Shown: positions 6,618-12,590 of the stretch, piece by piece
How positions within the stretch are numbered: the first letter of the stretch is position 1
Layout: each line of letters opens with the position of its first letter
NCBI GenBank assembly: GCA_903897565.1
Contig: CAIUCF010000570.1
Location: forward strand, 1-20,181
Direction: 5' to 3'
DNA: 20,181 nt
DNA from: an uncultured Rhodospirillales bacterium
Lineage (GTDB): Bacteria > Pseudomonadota > Alphaproteobacteria > ATCC43930 > CGMCC-115725
Notes under the pieces: generated by a model
What the model saw: only the letters and a program-made list of their open reading frames with translations
Database searches by the model: none
What the model was told of the DNA's origin: nothing
Made by a program: the position numbers and the translations under genes

Positions 6618-8485
6618 CGACTAAACGGCCTCCGCGGCCGCTCGCCGCGACGGCACCGTCGGGCACCGCCGGTAAGTCCGCAGGCAGTGGCGGCCGGGCG
6701 CCGCGTGGTTCTTCAGTCGAGGAGGTGATTGCGTTGCCGGCGAAGGCTCCCGTCGGCCGTCCCGCACCGGACCTGCCCAATTTCCGGACCTTCGATCGTG
6801 CGCTCAAAGCCATGCACGGGCGGTTGACGCAAGGTGTCTCGCCGGCGGTGATCCTGGATGCCTGGCGCGACTGGGTGCTCCATCTCGCCAATGCCCCCGG
6901 GCGTCGCACGGAACTCGCGATGGCGGCCGGCGTCGAGATGTTCCGTTTCCTGCTCTGGCTGCCGCGCGCGATGGCCGGGGAGCGAGCCGAGAATCCGACC
7001 CCGGGAGACGGCCGTTTCGCGGAAACGGCCTGGTCGGGCTGGCCCTTCAACGCGATCGCCCGTTCCTACCAGATCGGCGAGGCGTGGTGGTTGAGTACGG
7101 CCCGCGACATCCCCGGGCTCACCCGTCGCAACGAGGCCGAGATCGCCTTCCTGATGCGCCAGATGGCCGATCTGGTTTCGCCGTCGAATCTGCCTTGGCT
7201 CAATCCCGTCATCCTCGCGCGAACGCGCGACGAATGCGGCGGCAATCTGCGCCGTGGGGCAGGGTACCTCGCCGAAGATATCGATCGGCAGCTGAGCGGC
7301 GCGCCACCGGCGGGCGTGGAGGCGTTCGAGATCGGCCGCGACGTGGCGGTCACCCCGGGCTGCGTCGTGTTCCGAAACGAGCTGATGGAGCTCATCCAGT
7401 ACCGCCCGACGATGTCCACAGTATACCCGGAGCCGATCCTGATCGTGCCGGCCTGGATCATGAAATATTACATCCTCGATCTGACCCCCGAGGACTCCCT
7501 GGCGCGCTGGCTGGTCGCGCAGGGCCATACCGTGTTCATGATCTCGTGGAAGAACCCCGAGGCGAGCGATCGCGATATCGGTCTCGACGATTATCGTCGC
7601 AAGGGCGTCATGGCCGCGCTCGAGGTGATCACCCTGATCATGCCGGATCGCCGGGTCCATGCCTGCGGCTATTGCCTCGGCGGCACCATCCTCACCATCG
7701 CCGCGGCGACAATGGCGCGTGACCATGATCACCGCCTCGCCAGCGTCACCCTGCTCGCCGCGCAGACCGATTTCGCCGAGGCCGGGGAGTTGATGCTGTT
7801 CATCGACGAGCATCAGGTCGACCTGCTCGAGGCCATGATGTGGGATCAGGGCTACCTCAGCACCCGGCAGATGTCCGGCGCCTTTCAGGCGCTGCGGTCC
7901 AATGATTTGATCTGGTCGCGGATCATCCGGACCTACTTCCTCGGCGAGCGCGAGGCGGTGACCGATCTGATGGCGTGGAACGCCGACCAGACGCGGATGC
8001 CGGCGCGGATGCATGGCGAGTATCTGCGCGGGCTGTTCCTCGAGAATCGCTTGTCCGCGGGCCGCTTCGCGGTCGAAGGGCGGGTCGTTGCCATCCGCGA
8101 CATCGCCGCGCCGATCTTCGCGCTCGGCACCCGTCGGGATCACATTGCGCCCTGGCGCTCGGTCTACAAGATCGCGCTGTTCGCTGATACCGACGTGACC
8201 TTCGCGCTGGTCTCGGGTGGACATAATGTCGGGATCGTCAATCCGCCCGTCCGCCAGACCGGCTCGTTTCAGATGCGGACGCGCCACCATGGCGACCGGT
8301 ACGTCGATCCCGACACCTGGGAGGCGGGTGCGCCACACCACGACGGTTCCTGGTGGCCGGCTTGGGAGCGATGGCTGCGCGATCAGGGCACCGGCGAAAC
8401 CGTCACGCCGCCCGAGCTCGGCGCAGTCGAGAAAGACCTGCCGGTGCTGGGGGAGGCGCCCGGGAGCTATGTCCGCGCGCCATGA
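6614..8485 (+). CDS. phaC: Class I-like poly(3-hydroxyalkanoate) synthase
   Basis: A 623-residue enzyme that polymerises hydroxyacyl-CoA into PHA at the granule surface. After a low-complexity N-terminal ~50 residues comes the synthase N-terminal domain (about 85-265, with NPVI and RNELMELIQY), then the alpha/beta hydrolase core. The lipase-like box GYCLGG carries the nucleophile Cys354; Asp509 (TRRDHIAPW) and His537 (SGGHNVGIVNPP) complete the triad known from class I PhaC. The length suits class I. The start ATG at 6614 overlaps the phasin stop, and GGGAG lies just upstream at 6607-6611. Its last 19 bases overlap the convergent BON-domain gene. A long minus-strand open frame across it is a GC-driven shadow. 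Confidence 0.95.
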   Translation: MTTKRPPRPLAATAPSGTAGKSAGSGGRAPRGSSVEEVIALPAKAPVGRPAPDLPNFRTFDRALKAMHGRLTQGVSPAVILDAWRDWVLHLANAPGRRTELAMAAGVEMFRFLLWLPRAMAGERAENPTPGDGRFAETAWSGWPFNAIARSYQIGEAWWLSTARDIPGLTRRNEAEIAFLMRQMADLVSPSNLPWLNPVILARTRDECGGNLRRGAGYLAEDIDRQLSGAPPAGVEAFEIGRDVAVTPGCVVFRNELMELIQYRPTMSTVYPEPILIVPAWIMKYYILDLTPEDSLARWLVAQGHTVFMISWKNPEASDRDIGLDDYRRKGVMAALEVITLIMPDRRVHACGYCLGGTILTIAAATMARDHDHRLASVTLLAAQTDFAEAGELMLFIDEHQVDLLEAMMWDQGYLSTRQMSGAFQALRSNDLIWSRIIRTYFLGEREAVTDLMAWNADQTRMPARMHGEYLRGLFLENRLSAGRFAVEGRVVAIRDIAAPIFALGTRRDHIAPWRSVYKIALFADTDVTFALVSGGHNVGIVNPPVRQTGSFQMRTRHHGDRYVDPDTWEAGAPHHDGSWWPAWERWLRDQGTGETVTPPELGAVEKDLPVLGEAPGSYVRAP

Positions 8486-8751
8486 CGACCGGCGGGGCTT
8501 GCCGGCGCTCCACCTGGCGTCGGTTCGATGGGGGAGGGCGGGCAGATTTTGAGGCTATTGATGATGGCACCGCTTCCCGCCAGCCGCTCGGCGATGCCGG
8601 CCGCACAGCGTTTCTCGATCAGCGTCGCGACGTGGCCGCTCAACCGCACCATGCCCCGGCAGACCTCGACCGCGATATGGCTGTGAGCGAGGACAGGCTC
8701 CTGTCCTAACTCCTTGACGATATTGGTCCGGATGCAGCTGTCGGTGTCCAT
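8467..8751 (-). CDS. BON-domain protein
   Basis: A 94-residue protein without signal peptide. The core VKELGQEPVLAHSHIAVEVCRGMVRLSGHVATLIEKRCAAGIAERLAGSGAIINSLKI is a single BON domain: alpha helix, then beta-V-x-L-x-G-x-V turn, then helix and a final beta strand. BON domains are small lipid- or partner-binding modules commonly found in envelope and osmotic-stress proteins; here export is not evident. It follows the second Crp/Fnr gene by 18 bases, so it is probably its operon partner, and overlaps the 3' end of phaC tail to tail. The last ~25 residues are Pro/Ala/Gly rich and lie partly in the overlap. The ribosome site is weak (GAGG three bases from ATG). Confidence 0.8.
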   Translation of the reverse strand: MDTDSCIRTNIVKELGQEPVLAHSHIAVEVCRGMVRLSGHVATLIEKRCAAGIAERLAGSGAIINSLKICPPSPIEPTPGGAPASPAGRHGART

Positions 8752-8769
8752 TGCCTCGACCGGATGCCC

Positions 8770-9621
8770 TCAGACGGCGTTGAGCTCCCATGGCGCGAAT
8801 GTGGGCGGATTTTTCGGGACTATGCCGGGGCGGCGATCGACTTTCGGGCCGAGGTTCGGCATGACGGATGGCGACGTCGCGTCGGCGTCGGAACCGCCCT
8901 CCGCGATCGCCTGGAGCGCCCGCGGATCGTGAATCTCCAGGCGACCCGCCGACATCGTGAGGATCCCGTCCCGGCGCATGAGCGACAGAACCCGGCTGAC
9001 ATGCACGTTGGTCAGGCCGAGTGCGTCGCCGATCTGTGTCTGTGTCAGGGGCAGCGAAACCAGGGTTCCGCAGGGGATCGGCAGGTTTCCGCGGATGCGC
9101 TGCACCAGTTGCAGCAGGAATACGGCGAGCCGACCCTTCGCCCCGCGTCGCGCCAGATTGGCCTGGGTTTCCAGCAGGCGGTTGTGCTCGTCGTGGTGAT
9201 ACGCCGCGATCCCGGCGAACAGCGCCGGATATCGGGCGCCGATCTCCAGCAGCTTGCGTTTTGACACCGGGGCGACGAAGACATCGGTGATGCATTCGGC
9301 CGCGTAGGGCGAGGCCGCCCCCTCGTCTCCCCAATCCGCAATGAAGTCGCCGGCAATGGCGAAGTCGATGTTGTGGCGGTCGCCGCTCTCGAGCAGCCTG
9401 GTGAGGACCAGCCAGCCCGAGATCACGACGTAGCATTCGTCGACCTGGCCGCCCTGGTGGACAATTTCGCTGCCGCTCCGGTAGCGGCGCGTTGGATTGA
9501 GCGCAGCCTCCAGAGCATGGCGCAACGGCCCCTGGGCCGTGCCGGCGATGCAGCGGAGTTGGGGAAGCCCGGTCCTTGCGCTCGCGGCCGGCCGATCGAT
9601 TCCGAGTTCGACGAACGCCAT
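8770..9621 (-). CDS. Crp/Fnr family regulator, paralogue without the cysteine cluster
   Basis: A 283-residue regulator. The effector barrel spans about 45-125 (SGSEIVHQGG, VISGWLVLTRLLESGDRHNIDFAIAGDFIADW), the dimer helix about 135-165, and the HTH about 188-222 (LPLTQTQIGDALGLTNVHVSRVL). It is clearly related to the protein at 1270-2070: both share ADW after the barrel and the NVHxSRVL recognition helix. However, it lacks C-x2-C-x7-C and has Val where the other has Cys117, so it should not carry the same cluster. A ~43-residue Pro/Asp-rich tail follows the HTH. The ATG at 9621 is preferred over an in-frame TTG at 9633 because GGGAGAGG sits directly upstream. It is followed by the BON gene. 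Ligand and targets are unknown. Confidence 0.9.
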   Translation of the reverse strand: MAFVELGIDRPAASARTGLPQLRCIAGTAQGPLRHALEAALNPTRRYRSGSEIVHQGGQVDECYVVISGWLVLTRLLESGDRHNIDFAIAGDFIADWGDEGAASPYAAECITDVFVAPVSKRKLLEIGARYPALFAGIAAYHHDEHNRLLETQANLARRGAKGRLAVFLLQLVQRIRGNLPIPCGTLVSLPLTQTQIGDALGLTNVHVSRVLSLMRRDGILTMSAGRLEIHDPRALQAIAEGGSDADATSPSVMPNLGPKVDRRPGIVPKNPPTFAPWELNAV

Positions 9622-9733
9622 GACCTCTCCCAACTGCTGCTCGATCGTGCTGGGAGCCTAGATCAGGATGGTCGCGACGTTACAGACTCCTAAAATACCT
9701 AAGTGATTGCCCGCAGTACCGCGGCCGCGACAG

Positions 9734-9765
9734 GGGTCGCCGGCGTCTGGGATCGCCGGCGACCC
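9734..9765 (-). terminator. Strong hairpin after the DUF4142 gene
   Basis: GGGTCGCCGGCG and CGCCGGCGACCC form a perfect 12-bp stem with an 8-base loop, starting 20 bases beyond the DUF4142 stop. There is no T-run, so it may act as a GC-rich terminator or as a transcript-end stabiliser. Confidence 0.5.
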
Positions 9766-9784
9766 GACCCGATCGCGGATGGGG

Positions 9785-10312
9785 CTACTTGTTCAGCGCC
9801 TCGGCCATGTCGAGATGCTGGGACAAGGTCGGCAAGGTCTGGCTGGCCCAGGCCTTGAGCGCCGGATTGTCGCCGCCTTTGCCGTAACGCTGGAACAGCG
9901 ACACCGCGTCCTTGTGGGCGCTGACCTGATCGCTGTGATACTGCGTCGTGAAATCGGTACCCGACAGGCCCTTCAGCTTATCGAGCATGTCCTGGTGGGC
10001 GCTATCGAGATCGGTGGGGATGGCCTCCTTGATGGCGCCGCTGACGGCGAAAGCTTTCAGCGAGGCTGCCGTCTTCTCGTGGTCGGCGATCATCTGTTTG
10101 GCGAAGGCCTGCGTCGGTGCGTCGGATTTCTCCACCGCGAGCTGGCTGGATGCGATTTCGAACATATCGCTGATGGCGGCTTCGGAAACGAAATCCGCGG
10201 TGGATGGCGCGATGCCGAGGACGGAATTGACGCCGGTCTTCTCGGTGATCGACTGCGCGAATGCCGGACCCGAGAGGGCCAGGCAAATGGCGGCGAGTGC
10301 AAATTTCTTCAT
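9785..10312 (-). CDS. DUF4142 periplasmic protein
   Basis: A 175-residue protein with a clear signal peptide (MKKFALAAICLALSGPAFA, cleaved after residue 19). The mature part has the DUF4142 pattern: TADFVSEAAISDMFEIASSQLAVEKS, then FAKQMIADHEKTAASL, and a third helical segment with YHSDQVSAHKDAVSLFQRYG. The fold is predicted as a ferritin-like helical bundle. Metal or partner binding is possible but not shown. The much longer open frame upstream is discarded: AGAGGAA lies just before the ATG at 10312, the signal peptide starts there, and an EcfG-like promoter sits 40-70 bases upstream. It is transcribed alone, between a promoter and a strong hairpin. A stress role is inferred from the promoter. 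Confidence 0.92.
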   Translation of the reverse strand: MKKFALAAICLALSGPAFAQSITEKTGVNSVLGIAPSTADFVSEAAISDMFEIASSQLAVEKSDAPTQAFAKQMIADHEKTAASLKAFAVSGAIKEAIPTDLDSAHQDMLDKLKGLSGTDFTTQYHSDQVSAHKDAVSLFQRYGKGGDNPALKAWASQTLPTLSQHLDMAEALNK

Positions 10313-10352
10313 GTGATTCCTCTTTCGCTTCTGACCCATGGGTCGGTGGCTG

Positions 10353-10379
10353 AAACACGGCCGGGGCGGGAATCGTTCC
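10353..10379 (-). promoter_or_regulatory. Candidate EcfG promoter of the DUF4142 gene
   Basis: Read leftwards: GGAAC at 10379-10375, a 17-base spacer, then TGTTT at 10357-10353. It fits GGAAC-N16/17-CGTT with one change, the same C-to-T change as in the promoter at 385-409. Transcription would start near 10346, about 33 bases before the ATG. GGGAATCGTTCCC at 10368-10380 is a small inverted repeat over the -35. Confidence 0.58.
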
Positions 10380-10515
10380 CCGGGACCGGATGACGGCAGC
10401 GCTCTGCCCGCATCGGCGGGACCGTCGCAAGAGGCAACGGCAATTCGTCGTGGGTACGGGCAACTCTTTGACGTGCCAGCGGGTTTAATCCCTGCCAAGC
10501 CGGAAGGATGATGCC

Positions 10516-10986
10516 GTGGACAAGTTGTTTGCTCAGTTTGCCACCGCCACGGCGAAGGCGGCGGGTAGCCCCGTCGCCTTCCTGGTTTGCGTCGCCTCCG
10601 TCGTGATCTGGGCGCTGTGCGGCCCATATTTCAAATATTCGGAAACCTGGCAGCTCGTGATCAACACCGGCACCACGATCGTGACCTTCCTGATGGTGTT
10701 CCTGATCCAGAACAGCCAGAACCGCGATGGTGCCGCGATCCAGGCCAAGCTCGATGAACTGATCCGCGCCTCCGACGCGGATGACCAGTTCATGGGGATC
10801 GAGACGCTGACCGATCGGGAACTCGAAATCCTCCACGCCCGCTGCGCCAGGGCGGCCGAGAACAGCGCGCGGATCCTGAAAAAGGCCGAGGCCGAGCGGA
10901 ACAGCCGCAAGGCCAGGGCCCCGGCCGCGGCCAAGGCGAAACCGGCCGTCGCCAAGCCGCGCCAAGCCCGTGGCCGTAGCACGTGA
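10516..10986 (+). CDS. Low-affinity iron permease family small membrane protein
   Basis: A 156-residue protein starting with GTG; GGAAGG at 10502-10507 is well placed. Two membrane segments (about 18-36 and 45-65) flank GPYFKYSETWQLVINTGTTIVTFLMVFLIQNSQNRD, the signature of this family (PF04120 type). An acidic cytoplasmic helix (LDELIRASDADDQF...LTDRELEILHAR) follows. The name comes from yeast Fet4 homology; iron transport by such a short bacterial protein is unproven. Residues 132-156 are Lys/Ala/Pro/Arg rich, like a histone H1 tail, and may bind nucleic acid or acidic lipids. It is divergent from the DUF4142 gene and followed by a terminator-like hairpin. Confidence 0.85.
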   Translation: MDKLFAQFATATAKAAGSPVAFLVCVASVVIWALCGPYFKYSETWQLVINTGTTIVTFLMVFLIQNSQNRDGAAIQAKLDELIRASDADDQFMGIETLTDRELEILHARCARAAENSARILKKAEAERNSRKARAPAAAKAKPAVAKPRQARGRST

Positions 10987-11008
10987 CGCGACCGCCAACC
11001 GTGCTTTT
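10978..11008 (+). terminator. Candidate terminator of the iron permease gene
   Basis: AGCACG at 10978-10983 pairs with CGTGCT at 11000-11005 and is followed by TTT, giving a T4 run. The stop codon lies in the 16-base loop. The stem is short, so confidence is moderate. Confidence 0.4.
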
Positions 11009-11114
11009 CCGCCAAACTGGGTAGTCCTGCCTCCGTAGATTCCGAAGCTGCCCCTCTCGTCGGGTCGGCCCTAAGGTCGCCTTCATCAAGATCCCCCGTT
11101 GGAGGAACGAGCAG

Positions 11115-11876
11115 ATGGCTTACAGCAGCGTCGCGACTATGGACCCGCGTCAAACCTATCTCGGCATCGAGCCAGCCCAGGCGGCATTGCGCGCCCTTGA
11201 GATGCCGACGGCGGACACCGCGATCCCGCAGTCGTTCGCGCCGATCGCGGTCAAGGTTCATCTCAACCGCGGCGTTCTGCTGGCCTATGGCGATGCGCCG
11301 GAACGCAGCATCTATCGCGTCGTCTCCGGGGCGCTGCGCAGCAGCAGGCTGCTCGCCGACGGCGGGATTCGGGTGAACTACCTGTTCCTGCCGGGTGAAT
11401 TCTTCATCCTCGGCGTCGGCGGAAAAGAGTGTGGTTGCGTCGAGGCGATCGCCGATTCCGTGGTCGCGGCCTATTCTCGTGGGGCGCTGGAGGCCGCGAT
11501 CCACAAGCAGTCGCGCCTGCAGGAGGCCATTTTGCGGGTGCTGGCGCGCGGCCATGCGTTCGCGGTGAAGCCGGGCCCGTCGGCATCGGACCATACCGCC
11601 GCCGAGCGCGTTGCGACGTTTCTGCTCGATGTGGCGTCGCGCTGCGGTGATGGCGAGGAATTTTGCCTGCCGATGGGCCGCGCGGAGATCGCCGATCATC
11701 TCGGCCTGTCACGGGAAACGGTGTGCCGGGTGCTGAGCAAGTTCGAGGCCGACGCCTTCATCGCGATCGAGCGCCGGCGCAACATCAGGCTTGTCGACCC
11801 GATGACCCTGAGCTGGATCGCCGAGCGCGGCTGTGGGGCGTCAGGCCATTCCCGTCAGATGTCGCGCGCAAGCTGA
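11115..11876 (+). CDS. Crp/Fnr family regulator of FNR/FixK recognition type
   Basis: A 253-residue regulator. The effector barrel covers about 45-125 (LNRGVLLAYGDAPERSIYRVVSGALR...LFLPGEFF), with the dimerisation helix to about 170. The HTH covers about 184-216 (LPMGRAEIADHLGLSRETVCRVLSKFEAD). Glu201 and Arg205 in RETVCR match the E-xx-SR residues with which FNR and FixK read TTGAT half-sites, unlike the other two Crp/Fnr proteins of this window. There is no N-terminal cysteine cluster, so it is not an FNR-type oxygen sensor itself; it resembles FixK-like downstream regulators. GGAGG at 11101-11105 supports the ATG. It is the best in-window candidate for the box at 6104-6117. The exported-protein gene follows after 39 bases. 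Confidence 0.9.
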   Translation: MAYSSVATMDPRQTYLGIEPAQAALRALEMPTADTAIPQSFAPIAVKVHLNRGVLLAYGDAPERSIYRVVSGALRSSRLLADGGIRVNYLFLPGEFFILGVGGKECGCVEAIADSVVAAYSRGALEAAIHKQSRLQEAILRVLARGHAFAVKPGPSASDHTAAERVATFLLDVASRCGDGEEFCLPMGRAEIADHLGLSRETVCRVLSKFEADAFIAIERRRNIRLVDPMTLSWIAERGCGASGHSRQMSRAS

Positions 11877-11915
11877 ACCACCATCGGGCGTCGGTGCCAA
11901 TTCTGGAGCTTCATC

Positions 11916-12545
11916 ATGTTCAGACCTTTCGTGCATTGCAGTCTGCTCGGCGGCGCCGCGCTGTTCGCGCTCGTCGCCGCCTCGGGGGCGCAGGCAAGCA
12001 CGCTGCCGATCGTCGGCGTCACCGCCTCGAGCACGTTCTCTACCTACGACGTGAACAACCTGATCAATGGTTCCGGCCTGTCGGGCGGGCTCCACGGCGG
12101 CGATTTTCATACCAAATGGCTGACGGACGGGACCGTCACCGGATCTCTGGTGTTCGATCTCGGCGCCGTGGACTCGATCGCCGGCACGACCATCTGGAAC
12201 TACGGGCCGGGGTGCTGCGGCAATGAACGCTCTGTTCGCGACCTGAACATCCTGACCTCGACCAATGGCATCAACTATACCGCTGCGGGCAGCTACGTCC
12301 TCGACCAGCCGAGCACCGACCCCTTCGCCGGCCAGTTCCTGGCCTTCGCCGCCGACGCGCAATACGTCAAGTTCGATCTGCTCTCGAATTATGGCGACGC
12401 GAATTATACGGGCCTGTCGGAAGTCCGGTTCTCGGGGCAGTTGAGCCCGGCGCCGCTGCCACCGGGGTTGCCGATGTTCGCCGTCGCGCTGCTCGGCCTG
12501 GCGGGCGCCGGAGCCATGCGGTCGCGGCGCGCCGTTTCGGCGTAA
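11916..12545 (+). CDS. Exported discoidin-like protein with PEP/VPLPA-CTERM-like tail
   Basis: A 209-residue protein. Residues 1-28 form a signal peptide (cleavage near GAQA|S). Residues about 35-175 look like an F5/8 type C (galactose-binding) beta sandwich: VTASSTF, NLINGSGL, WLTDG, GSLVFDLGAVDSIAGTTIWNY, then RDLNILTSTNG and QYVKFDLLSNYG with a final LSEVRFSG strand. The C-terminus (179-209) has PAPLPPGLP, a hydrophobic helix and an Arg-rich end (MRSRRAV), the layout of PEP-CTERM/VPLPA-CTERM sorting signals processed by exosortases. It is probably cell-surface or exopolysaccharide associated. GGAG at 11905-11908 precedes the ATG. It lies 39 bases after the FixK-like gene, so it may share its transcript. 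No exosortase gene is present here. Confidence 0.78.
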   Translation: MFRPFVHCSLLGGAALFALVAASGAQASTLPIVGVTASSTFSTYDVNNLINGSGLSGGLHGGDFHTKWLTDGTVTGSLVFDLGAVDSIAGTTIWNYGPGCCGNERSVRDLNILTSTNGINYTAAGSYVLDQPSTDPFAGQFLAFAADAQYVKFDLLSNYGDANYTGLSEVRFSGQLSPAPLPPGLPMFAVALLGLAGAGAMRSRRAVSA

Positions 12546-12590
12546 GCTACCTTCGGCGCGGGTCAGTCGGTCGGATCGACCTTCGATCCG
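12528..12590. terminator. Hairpins between convergent genes
   Basis: CGCGCCG (12528-12534) pairs with CGGCGCG (12554-12560) across the end of the exported-protein gene. CGGATCGA (12572-12579) pairs with TCGATCCG (12583-12590) with a 3-base loop, inside the last codons of the kinase gene. The two convergent genes are 17 bases apart, so these may terminate both. No T-run. Confidence 0.35.

Noticed and set aside
6713..8341. 542-residue open frame on the minus strand across phaC
   Set aside because: The sense strand encodes a complete PHA synthase with its full triad; the antisense frame is His/Asp/Arg rich, has no domain I recognise, and is the usual result of high GC in the third codon position.
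10485..10498. TTAAT-N4-GCCAA just upstream of the iron permease gene
   Set aside because: Only 7 of 10 to the FNR box and too near the start codon for an activator; likely chance.
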